64,000 bases of DNA from Methylobacterium dankookense (GCF_902141855.1 NZ_CABFVH010000003.1:186001-250000), one strand, 5' to 3'. Shown: positions 17,065-27,170, numbered from the stretch's first letter. The notes: generated by a model from the letters alone, not told the origin. Numbers and translations are program-made.

Positions 17065-18231
17065 ATGACCGACCGTATCCGCGACTTCCTGCGCGTGCGC
17101 CGCGACCTCGGCCAGGACGAGGGCCCCGTGATGGTGCTCGACCTCGACGTGGTGCGCGACAACTACACCGCCTTCGCCCGCTCGCTCCCCGACACCCGCG
17201 TCTTCTACGCCGTGAAGGCGAACCCGGCGCCCGAGGTGCTGAGCCTGCTCGCCGAGATGGGCTCCTGCTTCGACACCGCCTCGGTGCCCGAGATCGAGAT
17301 GGCGCTCGCCGCCGGCGCCACCGCCGACCGCATCTCCTTCGGCAACACCATCAAGAAGGAGCGCGACGTGGTGCGCGCACTGAAGCTCGGCATCCGGCTC
17401 TTCGCCGTCGACTGCCAGGCCGAGGCCGACAAGATCGCCCGCGCCGCCGCCGAGGCCGGCGTGGCCACGGCCGACGTGCAGGTCTTCTGCCGCATCCTCT
17501 GCGACGGCGCCGGCGCCGACTGGCCGCTCTCGCGCAAGTTCGGCTGCGTGCCGGAGATGGCCGTCGACGTGCTGGAGCACGCCCACGTGCAGGGGCTCCA
17601 TGCCTACGGCGTGTCCTTCCATGTCGGCTCGCAGCAGGCCAACACCGAGGCCTGGGACGGCGCGCTGGCCTCGGCCGCGATGATCTTCCGCGAGTGCGCC
17701 CTGCGCGGCATCGGCCTGTCGATGGTCAATCTCGGCGGTGGCTTCCCGACCCAGTACCTCAAGGCGGTGCCGGGCGTGGAGAGCTACGGCGACGCGATCT
17801 TCCGCGCGCTCACCAAGCATTTTGGCAACCAGATCCCCGAGACCATCATCGAGCCGGGCCGCGGCATGGTCGGCAATGCCGGCATGATCGAGGCCGAGGT
17901 GGTGCTGGTCTCCAAGAAGTCGACCGCCGAGGACGAGGTGCGCTGGGTATATCTCGACATCGGCAAGTTCGGTGGCCTCGCCGAGACGATGGACGAGTCG
18001 ATCCGCTACCGCATCCGCACCGAGCACGACGAGGACCGCATGAGCCCCTGCGTCATCGCCGGGCCGACCTGCGATTCGGTCGACGTGCTCTACGAGAAGC
18101 AGCACTACCCGCTGCCGGTCTCCCTCTCGATCGGCGACAAGGTGCTGATCGAGGGCGCGGGCGCCTACACCACGACCTACGCCGCGGTGGCCTTCAATGG
18201 CTTCCCCCCCCTGCGCCAGATCGTGATCTGA
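17065..18231 (+). CDS. odc: Type III PLP-dependent decarboxylase, ornithine (possibly lysine) decarboxylase
   Basis: I start at ATG 17065 (MTDRIRDFLRVRRDLG, 388 residues); the frame is open further upstream, but that is leader sequence. Fold III signatures are present: PLP lysine in FYAVKANPAPEVL, HVGSQQ, VNLGGGFPTQY, EPGRGMVGNAG (PLP phosphate loop), and the catalytic Cys-Asp in GPTCDSVDVLYE. It forms putrescine (or cadaverine) from ornithine (or lysine) in the cytoplasm and begins polyamine synthesis. The long structured leader suggests control of translation or termination, plausibly by polyamines. A GNAT acetyltransferase gene follows at 94 bp. Confidence 0.92.
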   Translation: MTDRIRDFLRVRRDLGQDEGPVMVLDLDVVRDNYTAFARSLPDTRVFYAVKANPAPEVLSLLAEMGSCFDTASVPEIEMALAAGATADRISFGNTIKKERDVVRALKLGIRLFAVDCQAEADKIARAAAEAGVATADVQVFCRILCDGAGADWPLSRKFGCVPEMAVDVLEHAHVQGLHAYGVSFHVGSQQANTEAWDGALASAAMIFRECALRGIGLSMVNLGGGFPTQYLKAVPGVESYGDAIFRALTKHFGNQIPETIIEPGRGMVGNAGMIEAEVVLVSKKSTAEDEVRWVYLDIGKFGGLAETMDESIRYRIRTEHDEDRMSPCVIAGPTCDSVDVLYEKQHYPLPVSLSIGDKVLIEGAGAYTTTYAAVAFNGFPPLRQIVI

Positions 18232-18325
18232 CGCCCCGCCACCGATGCAGATCCCGCCCGGCCGCGCACGGCCCGGGCGGCCTCGTGTCCACGCCCCATT
18301 CATCTGTCCCCGGGGATGATCGGTC

Positions 18326-18874
18326 ATGATCGCGATCCGCACCGAGCACGCCGCCGACCTCGCCCAGCGCGAGCGCCTGCTCGACGCCTGCTTCGGGCCG
18401 AACCGCTTCGCCAAGACCTCCGAGCGCCTGCGCGAGGGCCGTCTGCCGGCCCGCGGCCTCGCCTTCTCGGCGATGCGCGGCGGCCGGCTCGTGGGCACCG
18501 TGCGCCTGTGGAACGTCGATGCCGGCGGGCGGCCCGCCCTGCTGCTCGGGCCGCTCGCGGTCGATCCGGCGATCCAGCGCCAGGGCCTCGGCAGCGTGCT
18601 GATGCACGCGGCCCTCGGCCGGGCCGAGGCGCTCGGCCACGGCGCAGTGCTGCTCGTGGGCGACGCGCCCTACTACGCCCGCTTCGGCTTCGACGGCGCG
18701 GTGGCGGTCGACCTCGCCATGCCCGGCCCGTTCGAGCGCGCGCGCTTCCTCGGGCTGGAGCTGCGCGCCGACGCGCTGGCCGGTGCCGCGGGCATCCTGC
18801 GGCCGACCGGCGCGCTCGCGCCGGACGAGGCTGTGCCGGCCTTCGCGGCGGCGGCGCGACGACGCGCGGCCTGA
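18326..18874 (+). CDS. GNAT N-acetyltransferase, YhbS-like
   Basis: The 182-residue protein shows the GNAT acetyl-CoA loop LAVDPAIQRQGLGSVLMHAA and the downstream VLLVGDAPYYARFGFDGA, characteristic of the YhbS group. It follows the decarboxylase on the same strand, a neighbourhood I recall from related genomes. Polyamine acetylation is possible, but nothing in the sequence proves it. The start ATG 18326 follows GGGGATGATC. Confidence 0.85.
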   Translation: MIAIRTEHAADLAQRERLLDACFGPNRFAKTSERLREGRLPARGLAFSAMRGGRLVGTVRLWNVDAGGRPALLLGPLAVDPAIQRQGLGSVLMHAALGRAEALGHGAVLLVGDAPYYARFGFDGAVAVDLAMPGPFERARFLGLELRADALAGAAGILRPTGALAPDEAVPAFAAAARRRAA

Positions 18875-19028
18875 GCGTTGACGAGCGGGCCCGGCACCGC
18901 CGGAGCCCAGCCTGAGTGGACAGGCCGGAGCGGCCTGTCCTATGCACCCCGCGCGACCGGACGGCCCGGCCGCACGGGAGAGCCGAGCCAGTGATCGGAC
19001 CAGCCCCCGCCCCGGAAGGCGGACGCCG

Positions 19029-19997
19029 ATGAGCGCGCCGCGGGTCCTGATCACCAGCACGTTCCGCGACAGCATCAATACCAATGCTGCCATCCGGACC
19101 TACCTCGCGGACGGGTTCGCGGAGGTGCTGGGGGTGGATGCGGTGGCGGTCCGGCCGCTGGAGCTGGCTCCGGAAGCGGTTCTCAGCCTGCGTCCGGATC
19201 TCGTGATCGCGGTCGGCAGCCTCGTGCCCGACGACACCGACCTGCGGGGTCTGCGCCGGGCTGTCGATACGGCGGGCGGGCGCCTCGCCCTCTGGCTGCA
19301 CGACGACCCCTACGAGTTCGACTACGCCTTCAAGGCCGGCCCGCTCGCCGACATCCTGTTCTCGAACGACAGCTGGTCGGTGCCGCATTACCGGCACGGG
19401 AACGTCCACCACCTGCCGCTCGCGGGCGCGCCGCGGATCCATCTGCGCGGCCTCAAGCCGATGGAGGCGCGCGGGACCGCCCTGTTCTTCTGCGGCGTCG
19501 CCTACGACAACCGGATCGACCTGATCCGGCGGGCCGACGCGCTACTCGCGCGCCATCCCGTGGCGATCCTCGGCAGCGGGTGGCCGGAGGACATACACAG
19601 CGCAACCAACCGTCGCCTCGACGCCCTGCAGATGGCCGACCATGCGGCGAATGCGCGGCTTACCCTGAATATCGGCCGCGACCTGGACATCGCCAACCGC
19701 CGCTACGGCCTGCCCGCGGCCACGCCGGGGCCCCGCACCTTCGAAGTGGCGCTCTCCGGCTCGGCCCAGCTCTACGTCGTCTCGGGGCTCGAGATCTGCA
19801 CCCTGTTCGAGCCGGACGAGGAGATCCTGCTCGTCGATTCCGTGCGCGACATCGAGCGGGCGATCGAGCGGGCCTATGATGATCCTCAGAGCATTCTCGC
19901 GATCGCGCGGGCCGCGCAGGGGCGGGCGCTCAGGGACCACACCTACGCCGCCCGCGCGCGGCGAATCCTCGACCTCTGCGGCCTCGCCGGGGACTAG
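19029..19997 (+). CDS. CgeB-like glycosyltransferase-family protein
   Basis: ATG 19029 follows GGAAGGCGG, giving 322 residues. The protein resembles CgeB/DUF3880-type glycosyltransferases: LALWLHDDPYEFDYA, ILFSNDSWSVPHYR, NVHHLPLAGAP, ALFFCGVAYDNRIDLIRRAD, and a C-terminal PRTFEVALSGSAQLYV with the acidic sugar-nucleotide region EICTLFEPDEEILLVD. It is paralogous to the first ~320 residues of the next gene (compare LWTTEDPYEVD, HHLPLAASP). The pair is 3 bp apart, so co-translated. It probably glycosylates a surface polysaccharide or protein; donor and acceptor are unknown. Confidence 0.82.
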   Translation: MSAPRVLITSTFRDSINTNAAIRTYLADGFAEVLGVDAVAVRPLELAPEAVLSLRPDLVIAVGSLVPDDTDLRGLRRAVDTAGGRLALWLHDDPYEFDYAFKAGPLADILFSNDSWSVPHYRHGNVHHLPLAGAPRIHLRGLKPMEARGTALFFCGVAYDNRIDLIRRADALLARHPVAILGSGWPEDIHSATNRRLDALQMADHAANARLTLNIGRDLDIANRRYGLPAATPGPRTFEVALSGSAQLYVVSGLEICTLFEPDEEILLVDSVRDIERAIERAYDDPQSILAIARAAQGRALRDHTYAARARRILDLCGLAGD

Positions 19998-20000
19998 GCC

Positions 20001-23000
20001 ATGGCACCCTACGCGATCCTGCTGCTCGATACCGAGCCGCTCACCCGCAATGCCTACATCACGCTCGCCATCGCCGATGCTCTGCGCCGCGATCCGCGCG
20101 TGGCGCGGGTCGTGGTGGCCGACCACGGCGACGCCATCGCTCGGTTCCAGGCGGAGGGGCTCGACACCGTCATCGCCTTCGGCGGCGCCCGGACGCATGC
20201 GCCGCTGCTGACGCGGCTCGCCGCGCTCGCGAAGCTCAGCATCCTCTGGACCACCGAGGACCCCTACGAGGTCGACGGCAACCTCCGCTTCTCGACCGCC
20301 TTCGACATCGTCTTCACCAACGAGCGCTCCGTGGTGGAAGCCTATGGCGGTCGCGCGCACCACCTGCCGCTCGCGGCCTCGCCCCTGTTCCAGGACCTGC
20401 CGGTGCAGCGCGACGACGCGCGCTACCGCTACGACCTGCTCTTCATCGGCACCGCCTGGCCGAACCGGGTGCGGAGCCTCAACGCGATCCTCGCCAGGGC
20501 GCCGCGGCAGCTCAAGGTGAAGCTCGCCCTGCCCTACAACGCCTTCATCGGGAAGCCCGTCCTCGACGATCCTTCCCTGCTCGTCGACTGGCGCTGCGGC
20601 AATGCCGACTTCGCCCGCTTCGCCAATGCGAGCCGCGTGGTGCTGACCCTGCCGCGGGCCTTCTCGAACGCCTCCACCGACCGCGCCTCCGGGACGACGC
20701 CGCCGCCGCGCCTGTTCGAGACCGCGCTCGCGGGCGGCTTCCAGGTGATGGTCTCGGCCGAGCCGGAGACGGGCGATTACTACGCCGACGGCAGCGAGAT
20801 CCGACTCTGCGCCGACGACGACGCGGCGCTCGCGGCGATCACCGAGGCCCTGGCCGAGCCCGAGCGGCGCATCGCCATGGCCGAGTCCGCCCGCGCGCGG
20901 ACGCTCGCCGAGCATCTCTACGACCACCGCGTCGCGCGGATGCTCGACCTTGCGGCGGCGCCCGCGGCGCGCCCGTCGCTACCCGCAAAGCGCAGGACCG
21001 TGCTCTGCCTCACCCACAAGCGGGGCGGCCACCGCCGCGGCGGCGTCGAGGTCTACCAGGAGATGCTGACGGGGCTGGCGCCGGACTACGCAGTGCTGTT
21101 CCTCCATCCCGTGGCCGTAGGGGGTGAGTACGAGCTGCGGCTCGAGGGCCGGGGAGTCGACGAGACCTATGCGGCAGCGCCCGCGACGGACGAGGTCCTG
21201 ACCGATCCCGGCATCGAGCGGACCTTCGAGGAGATCCTGTTCCGGCACAGGGTCGACCTCGTGCACGTCCACCACCTGATCGACCTGCCGCTGAGCCTGC
21301 CGCTGATCGCCAGGGCTTGCGGCGTTCCGGTCGTCTACCACCTACACGACCACTACCTGATCTGCGAGCGGCACCTCCTGCTCGACCGGACCGGCCGCTT
21401 CTGCGACGTGGTCGGCCGCGGCCGGGAGCAATGTGACGCCTGCCTGCTCGTCGCGGACAGGTATCCTCCCGGCTCGAAGGCGCGGCGCGACCTGTTCATG
21501 GCGCGTGTCGTGGCGGGGATCGACGCCTTCGTGACCAGCACGCTCTTCACCGGACGGTATCTCCGCGGCTTCTATCCCGAGATCCCGGCCGCGAAGGTCG
21601 TGACGCTGGAGATGCCGACTCCAGGCGAGTCCGCGATGCCGCTCGCGGAGCCGACAGAATCCGATCGGCTCACCGTGGCCGTCATCGGCAACTTCGTGCG
21701 CCACAAGGGCGCGGAAACGGTCCTGACCCTGATCCGCCTCGCGCAGGATTATCCGATCCGCTTCAAGCTGCTCGGCGATGTCGACCCGCGCTACCGCGCC
21801 CGGCTCGCCGAACTTCCGGCGGAAAGGGTCGTGCAGGTGGGCGCCTACGATCAGGCGGACATCGTCGGGCTGCTCGCGGGCTGCGACGTCTCGCTCCATC
21901 TCTCGACCTGGCCCGAGACCTTCATGATCTCCCTGAGCGAGGCCTGGACGGCCGGCCTCGTGCCGATCGTCACCGATCTCGGCGCCCTGCCCGAGCGGGT
22001 CGGCGATGGGATCGACGGGTTCGTGGTGCCGCCCGACGCACCGGGCGCGGTGATGCAGCGCCTCCTCGCCCTGCATCTCAACCGCGACCGGCTCGCCCGG
22101 ATGAAGGCCGCCGTCGCGGCGAAGCGCTTCATAACCCCGGAATCCCATCTCGCCGCACTGGCCGGCCTCTATGCCCGGCTGATCGCCGCCCGGCCCTGCC
22201 CGCATGACGGCGCCCCCGAACGGATGCGCGGCACATACGCGCTGACCCTGTCCGATACCGGCATCCGCGTGAACGCCCGGCGCTGGACCTCCGGGGACAT
22301 CGCCTGGGATTCGCGCTATCCGGCGGCCCTGGCCGCCGAGGCCGAGGCGGCGCGGGTGCCCGTGGCGGACGCCCTGCCGCCGGAACACGCCGCCCTGCCG
22401 GAAGCCCTCCTCGACCTGGCGGGGCTCGGCGCCAGCACCGACTGGTATCTCGACCGGCTCCGCCTCGACCGGCGGACGGTGACGGGATCGCCCGACGGCA
22501 CGGTGGTGCTGCGCGACATGTCCCTGCGCGGCTGGCTGCGCCCGATCCGCGGCAAAGCCCCGGAGGCGACCTATCTGCGCCTGTCCGGGCCGGACGGGAC
22601 CCGTTACGCCCGGCTGGCCCGCGAGAACCGCGAGGACTTGGTGCGCGGTGCGGAGGACCGGGCCTCGGCCGAGACCGGATTCACCGGCCGCATCCCCATC
22701 GAGGGACTGCCGAGCGGGCCCTATACGGCTGATCTCGTGCAGATAATCGACGGACAGCGGCTCGCGAGCCGGGACTTCTTCCGGGTCTACCTCGCCTCGA
22801 ATGTCGGAGCCGAGCAGCCCTCCACCTGGCAGGCGGGCTGGAGCTGGACCCAGCCGGCCGCTTCCGGGACGGTCCGGGCCATCCGCCAGAACCTGCCGGA
22901 GGCGGCCGGTCCCCTGGTGGCCCTCGGCTGCGACGTCTGGGCCTTCGAGGCGGAGACGGATCTGACAGCCCCCGAGGCGGTCTTCGCCCTGTTGATCCCG

Positions 23001-23597
23001 GTCGCGGACGGGGCGCCGTCCTGGCTGCGCGCCTCTGGGCAGGCGCTGTCCGGCGGGAGTCGGCTCGCCTTCGCCGCGGCGATGGATTCGCTCGAACCGG
23101 GCGCCTACGCGTTGCGCTTCGTCCTCGGCGAGGGGCCGGATGCCCGCCTGCTCGCCACGGAGACCGACCTCGTGCGCGCACCGGGCGGCGCGCGGGCACG
23201 CCTCGCCTCGGCGCCCCCCGCCTGCTTCCGCCCGCTCTTCCCCAAGCGGGTCAAATCCGGCGGATCGCTCGACCGGGCAGAGCTGGAAGACGATGATGCG
23301 CGCATGATCCGCTGCGTCGGCTGGGCCTTCCAGCCGGGCTACGGTGCGCCGCTCGCCACCTTCGCCGCCTGGCGGGAGGGCGGCCGCGCCCGCTACGCGA
23401 TCTCGACCGCAGTGACGCGGCCGGACGCTGCCGCCCATCTGTCCGATCCGGCGGCCGCGGCCGCGGGCTACGACCTCGCGGTGCCCGAGGCGGCCGTGCG
23501 GGCCGGCGGCGTCAGGCTCTACCAGTGCTACGCGCGCCGCACGGTGGAGTTCGGCGGCTTCCAGGCCAAGCTGCGGGCGCAGCTCGGGATCGGCTGA
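20001..23597 (+). CDS. Large multidomain glycosyltransferase: CgeB-like domain + GT4 domain + beta-sandwich tail
   Basis: The 1198-residue protein has four visible parts. Residues 1-325 are a CgeB-like domain paralogous to the preceding gene. About 330-735 is a GT4 glycosyltransferase (RRGGVEVYQEML, VDLVHVHHL, VIGNFVRHKGAETVL, LHLSTWPETFMISLSEAW). About 790-960 and 1000-1100 look like beta-rich domains. A final ~100 residues carry a GWAFQPGYG...RPDAAAHL...GYDLAVP pattern, as in C-terminal domains of many large bacterial glycosyltransferases. No membrane segment is seen. It probably adds more than one sugar to a surface glycan. The gene ends 12 bp from the convergent AsmA gene. Confidence 0.82.
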   Translation: MAPYAILLLDTEPLTRNAYITLAIADALRRDPRVARVVVADHGDAIARFQAEGLDTVIAFGGARTHAPLLTRLAALAKLSILWTTEDPYEVDGNLRFSTAFDIVFTNERSVVEAYGGRAHHLPLAASPLFQDLPVQRDDARYRYDLLFIGTAWPNRVRSLNAILARAPRQLKVKLALPYNAFIGKPVLDDPSLLVDWRCGNADFARFANASRVVLTLPRAFSNASTDRASGTTPPPRLFETALAGGFQVMVSAEPETGDYYADGSEIRLCADDDAALAAITEALAEPERRIAMAESARARTLAEHLYDHRVARMLDLAAAPAARPSLPAKRRTVLCLTHKRGGHRRGGVEVYQEMLTGLAPDYAVLFLHPVAVGGEYELRLEGRGVDETYAAAPATDEVLTDPGIERTFEEILFRHRVDLVHVHHLIDLPLSLPLIARACGVPVVYHLHDHYLICERHLLLDRTGRFCDVVGRGREQCDACLLVADRYPPGSKARRDLFMARVVAGIDAFVTSTLFTGRYLRGFYPEIPAAKVVTLEMPTPGESAMPLAEPTESDRLTVAVIGNFVRHKGAETVLTLIRLAQDYPIRFKLLGDVDPRYRARLAELPAERVVQVGAYDQADIVGLLAGCDVSLHLSTWPETFMISLSEAWTAGLVPIVTDLGALPERVGDGIDGFVVPPDAPGAVMQRLLALHLNRDRLARMKAAVAAKRFITPESHLAALAGLYARLIAARPCPHDGAPERMRGTYALTLSDTGIRVNARRWTSGDIAWDSRYPAALAAEAEAARVPVADALPPEHAALPEALLDLAGLGASTDWYLDRLRLDRRTVTGSPDGTVVLRDMSLRGWLRPIRGKAPEATYLRLSGPDGTRYARLARENREDLVRGAEDRASAETGFTGRIPIEGLPSGPYTADLVQIIDGQRLASRDFFRVYLASNVGAEQPSTWQAGWSWTQPAASGTVRAIRQNLPEAAGPLVALGCDVWAFEAETDLTAPEAVFALLIPVADGAPSWLRASGQALSGGSRLAFAAAMDSLEPGAYALRFVLGEGPDARLLATETDLVRAPGGARARLASAPPACFRPLFPKRVKSGGSLDRAELEDDDARMIRCVGWAFQPGYGAPLATFAAWREGGRARYAISTAVTRPDAAAHLSDPAAAAAGYDLAVPEAAVRAGGVRLYQCYARRTVEFGGFQAKLRAQLGIG

Positions 23598-23609
23598 CGG
23601 GCGATGCCC

Positions 23610-26600
23610 TCAGGGCTGCGCCTCCGCCGGCGCGGCCTCCTGCGGCGGGTGCTCGGACGGGCGGACGCGCCGCGCCGCCTCCTCGGCCTCGCGCGCCCGG
23701 GCCTGACGGGCGGCCTCCTCGGCGGCGGCCTGCTGCGCCTTGATCCGGACCTGACGCTGGGCCTCCTCCTCGGCCGCCCGGTCGGCGGCGGCCTTCTCGG
23801 CAGCCGCCTTCTCCGCCGCGGCCTTTTCCGCAGCAGCCTTCTCGGCAGCCGCCTTGATCGCCGCGACACGGGCCCGGTCCATCTCGATGCGGGCGCGGCG
23901 GCGCTGGCGCTCCACCTGATCCGCTTCGATGAGCTCGATGCGCTCCAATTCCCGCTGCAGCACGACCGCCGCGAGGCCGGTCGCGAGGGCGCCGGTGTCG
24001 AGGCTTCGTTCGGGCGCGTCGAGGCCGCCGGCGAGGCCGAGCTGGACCGAGGGCGCGCCGGCGTTCCAGCCGCGCGGAACCGCGCCCCCGGCGAGCAGGC
24101 CGCGGGCGTCGAGGCGCCCGCGGGCCAAGTCGTAGGTGAGGCTGCCGGTCCAGCGGGCGGCGCCGAGGTCGAGTTCGAGCGGCCCGGCGCGCAGCACGCC
24201 GCCGACGATGGTCGCCGGGGCGGAGACGGATCCGCGCGCCTGCGCCGCCGCCTTGCCGAGTTCCTCGCCGACGATCTGGGGCAGCCGTCCCTCGCGCAGC
24301 GGATCGTCGATCTCCAGCGCGCGGGCGAGCGCCCGGCCGAGCGCCGCGGGATCGGCCTCCGGCACCGCGAGGTCGGTGAGGGTGAGGGTGCCGCTTCCGG
24401 CGAGGTTGGCGGCCAGCGCCGCCGCGTCCGGCCCGCTCGCCCCGAAGCGCAGCTTGGCCGAGAGCCGTCCGCTGAGCGGGCCGCCATCGGCCAACGCCGC
24501 GAGCGCCGCGTCCGCGAGCGTGCCCTCCCCCGACACCGAGAGCGTGGAGCCGCGGCGCGCGATCGCGGCCGAGCCCTCGATCCGGCCCTCGGCGAGCTTG
24601 CCGCCGAGGTCGCGCAGGCTCAGGGCGCCGTCGTCGAGGCCGAGGCGGAAGGCGGCGCCCGTCGCCGTCTGCCCGCGGCCGAGTTCGAGCGCCCCCACCT
24701 TGAGGTCGAGGAGCACCGGCCCGCGCGGGCGCAGCGGCGTGGGCCGGCTCCGGGCCGTCTCGGGGGGCACGAGGGCGGCGGCGACCTGCGGCAGGGCGAG
24801 CCGCGCGAGGCTCAGCGCGCCGCCGACCGTGCCGTCCATCCCGATCCGCAGGCGGCCGTCGAGGGCGGCGCCCGCCACCTGCCCCCCGAGATCGGCGCGC
24901 AGATCGCCCGCCTCGCGCCCGAAGCCCACCGTGAGGGCGGCCGGCCATGCGCCGGGCGCGAGGTTCGCGAGGCCCGACAGCGTCATGTAGGGGCCGAGAT
25001 CGGCGGTCTCGGCGCGGATCTCGCCGGAGGCCGGCAGCCCGTCCTCCGGCGCGATCCGGAGGGGCTTGGCCGTCGCGAGCCTCAGCCCGGCGACCGTCCC
25101 GCCGAGCTGGAGGTCGAGGCCGCCCTCCGCCGCGCGCTCGGCCTGGAGCGTCAGGGCCGCCGGCCCCTGGAGCCCGGGCAGGTCGGAGCGCCCGAACCAG
25201 GATCCGGCCCGGGCGTTGGCGAGCCTCACCGCGGCCCGTTCCAGGCGCCCCGCCCGGCTCGTCAGCGTGAGGTCGAGATCGCCGCCGCCCGCGCGGCCCT
25301 TGGCCGTGGCGCGCAGGGCCTCCGCGGCGCCGGCATCCCGCTCCAGCGTGAGCCCGAGGTCGAGGGCGCCGGTCCGGAGGAAATCCGGCACGAACCGGCT
25401 CTCGCCGGTCCAGACCCGGTCGAGCAGGGCGAGGAGCGGGGCTGCCGCGGGCGCCGAGAGGCGCCCGGCGATCCGGCCCGCCCCGTCCGGGCTGATCCGG
25501 CCGGCCAGCGCCGCGTTCGCGCCCGCGAGGTTCGTCACCTCCAGGCTGTCGACCACGAGGCTCGGCCCGTCCGACTGGATGCGCGCCGCGATGGTGCCGG
25601 TATCGGCGGCCCCGTAGCGCACGTCGCGCGCCTCCAGGGTCAGGCCGAGATCGTGGCCCTCCAGGGCGGCGAAGGCGCTGTTGAGCGGGGGCAAAGCCGC
25701 GACGTCGAGGCCGCGCGCGGCGATCTGCGCCTCGAACCGGCCGCGCGCCGACCCCTGTGGCGCGGTGTAGCGGGCATTGCCGGTGATCCGCGCCGGACCG
25801 AGGGCGAGGCGCAGGCTGCGCAGGTCGAGGCTCGGCAGGGCGGCGGCGACGTCGGCGCTCGCGTCCACCGGGCGCCCGTCGAGCACGGCCACGGCCGGCC
25901 CGGTGAGCCCGAGCCGGCGGAGATAGCGGCCGAACCCCTCCGAGCGCTGCGCCGAGAGGCTGACCGGCCCGTTGAAATGGAGCGTCGGCGCGGTCTCGAT
26001 GGCGCCGCTCGCGCCGATCACCGCACCGCCCGGAGCGGTGGCGCGCAAGGATCTCAGCACGAGGCCGCCGCCGCGGTCGAGGGTGGCGGCGAAGGCGAGG
26101 TCCGACCATTCGGCCGCGCCGAGGGCGAGGCTCTCGACGGAGAGGTCGAGGTCGAGCAGCACGGGCAGGCGGCTGCCGTCCTTCGGCAGCCCCCGCGCGA
26201 GGAGGGCCTGCCCCTCGGGCGACGCGAGGAAGCCGTCGAGGTCGAGCCGGCGCGCCTGCAGGTTCAGGGCCGCCCGCCACTGGCGCAGGTTGAGCTCCCC
26301 GCTGCCCGCGAGCCGCAGCGGGCGCCCACCCGGATCGACCTCCGCGGTGACCGTCTCGAAATGGACCTGCGAGCCGGTGGCCTTGAAGCGCCCGGAGAGT
26401 GCGAGCGGCAGATAGGTCCCCGCGACCTGGCTCGGCGGCCCGACGACGAGGCGGCCGGTGCCCTCGGCCTGCACCGTCCGGCCCTGGCGGCCCCCGCGGC
26501 TCGGCACGAGGCCGAGCTTCGCATCGGCCTCGAAGCGGGGATGGTCGTCGCCGCCGCCGGAGAGCTTGACGGCGACGCCGTCCTCGGCGAGCGCGCCGCT

Positions 26601-27170
26601 GGTCAGCCGGAACGGCACGCCGCCGCTCGTGCCCTCCACCCGCCAGGGCCCGACGAGCGCCGGGGCCTGGAGGCGCAGGTCCTGCGCGTAGAGCTGGTCG
26701 GTGCGGCCCGTCACCGGGACGAGGGTGGTGAGCAGGAACTGCTGGATCTGCAGGTCCTCGATGGCGAGGTCCCGGCCCGAGAACGCCGCCGGCAGATCGG
26801 CGGGGACGAGCAGCGCCTCGTTGCCCGTCACCGGAAGCCGCAGCTCGGCCCGGCCGATCCGGGTCTCGGTGAAGCGGAACTCGCCGCTCAGAAGCGGGAA
26901 GAGCGCCACCTCGGCCTTCACGAAGCGGGCGTCGAGGTTCGGACTCTCCGTCCCCTCGCCGAGATGCAGCCGGTCGAGGCGCAGGCGCGGCGAGGGCAGG
27001 AGCCGCACCTCCAGCCGTCCCTCGCTGCGGACGGGCAGGCCGAGCGAGCGCGAGACCGCCCGGTCCACCACGCCGCGATAGGCCGTCCAGTCGATCAGCG
27101 GCGGCACGGCGAGCGCCGCCGCGAGGAGGAGGATGACGGCGCCCGCGAGCGCGGTCAGGAGGTCACGCAC
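23610..27170 (-). CDS. AsmA-family protein with Ala/Lys coiled tail
   Basis: The 1186-residue protein opens with one N-terminal membrane anchor (LLTALAGAVILLLAAALAV) followed by PPLIDWTAYRGVVDRAVS and PVRSEGRLEVRLLPSPRLR, the AsmA signature. A very long beta-rich body with repeated motifs extends into the periplasm, as in AsmA/YhdP/TamB-type lipid-transport bridges. The C-terminal ~100 residues switch to a charged helix made of imperfect KAAAE repeats (DNA about 23789-23850) and then QRQVR-rich sequence. Such tails are unusual for AsmA, and this one may form a coiled coil. Role: outer-membrane lipid homeostasis, by family. Confidence 0.88.
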   Translation of the reverse strand: MRDLLTALAGAVILLLAAALAVPPLIDWTAYRGVVDRAVSRSLGLPVRSEGRLEVRLLPSPRLRLDRLHLGEGTESPNLDARFVKAEVALFPLLSGEFRFTETRIGRAELRLPVTGNEALLVPADLPAAFSGRDLAIEDLQIQQFLLTTLVPVTGRTDQLYAQDLRLQAPALVGPWRVEGTSGGVPFRLTSGALAEDGVAVKLSGGGDDHPRFEADAKLGLVPSRGGRQGRTVQAEGTGRLVVGPPSQVAGTYLPLALSGRFKATGSQVHFETVTAEVDPGGRPLRLAGSGELNLRQWRAALNLQARRLDLDGFLASPEGQALLARGLPKDGSRLPVLLDLDLSVESLALGAAEWSDLAFAATLDRGGGLVLRSLRATAPGGAVIGASGAIETAPTLHFNGPVSLSAQRSEGFGRYLRRLGLTGPAVAVLDGRPVDASADVAAALPSLDLRSLRLALGPARITGNARYTAPQGSARGRFEAQIAARGLDVAALPPLNSAFAALEGHDLGLTLEARDVRYGAADTGTIAARIQSDGPSLVVDSLEVTNLAGANAALAGRISPDGAGRIAGRLSAPAAAPLLALLDRVWTGESRFVPDFLRTGALDLGLTLERDAGAAEALRATAKGRAGGGDLDLTLTSRAGRLERAAVRLANARAGSWFGRSDLPGLQGPAALTLQAERAAEGGLDLQLGGTVAGLRLATAKPLRIAPEDGLPASGEIRAETADLGPYMTLSGLANLAPGAWPAALTVGFGREAGDLRADLGGQVAGAALDGRLRIGMDGTVGGALSLARLALPQVAAALVPPETARSRPTPLRPRGPVLLDLKVGALELGRGQTATGAAFRLGLDDGALSLRDLGGKLAEGRIEGSAAIARRGSTLSVSGEGTLADAALAALADGGPLSGRLSAKLRFGASGPDAAALAANLAGSGTLTLTDLAVPEADPAALGRALARALEIDDPLREGRLPQIVGEELGKAAAQARGSVSAPATIVGGVLRAGPLELDLGAARWTGSLTYDLARGRLDARGLLAGGAVPRGWNAGAPSVQLGLAGGLDAPERSLDTGALATGLAAVVLQRELERIELIEADQVERQRRRARIEMDRARVAAIKAAAEKAAAEKAAAEKAAAEKAAADRAAEEEAQRQVRIKAQQAAAEEAARQARAREAEEAARRVRPSEHPPQEAAPAEAQP

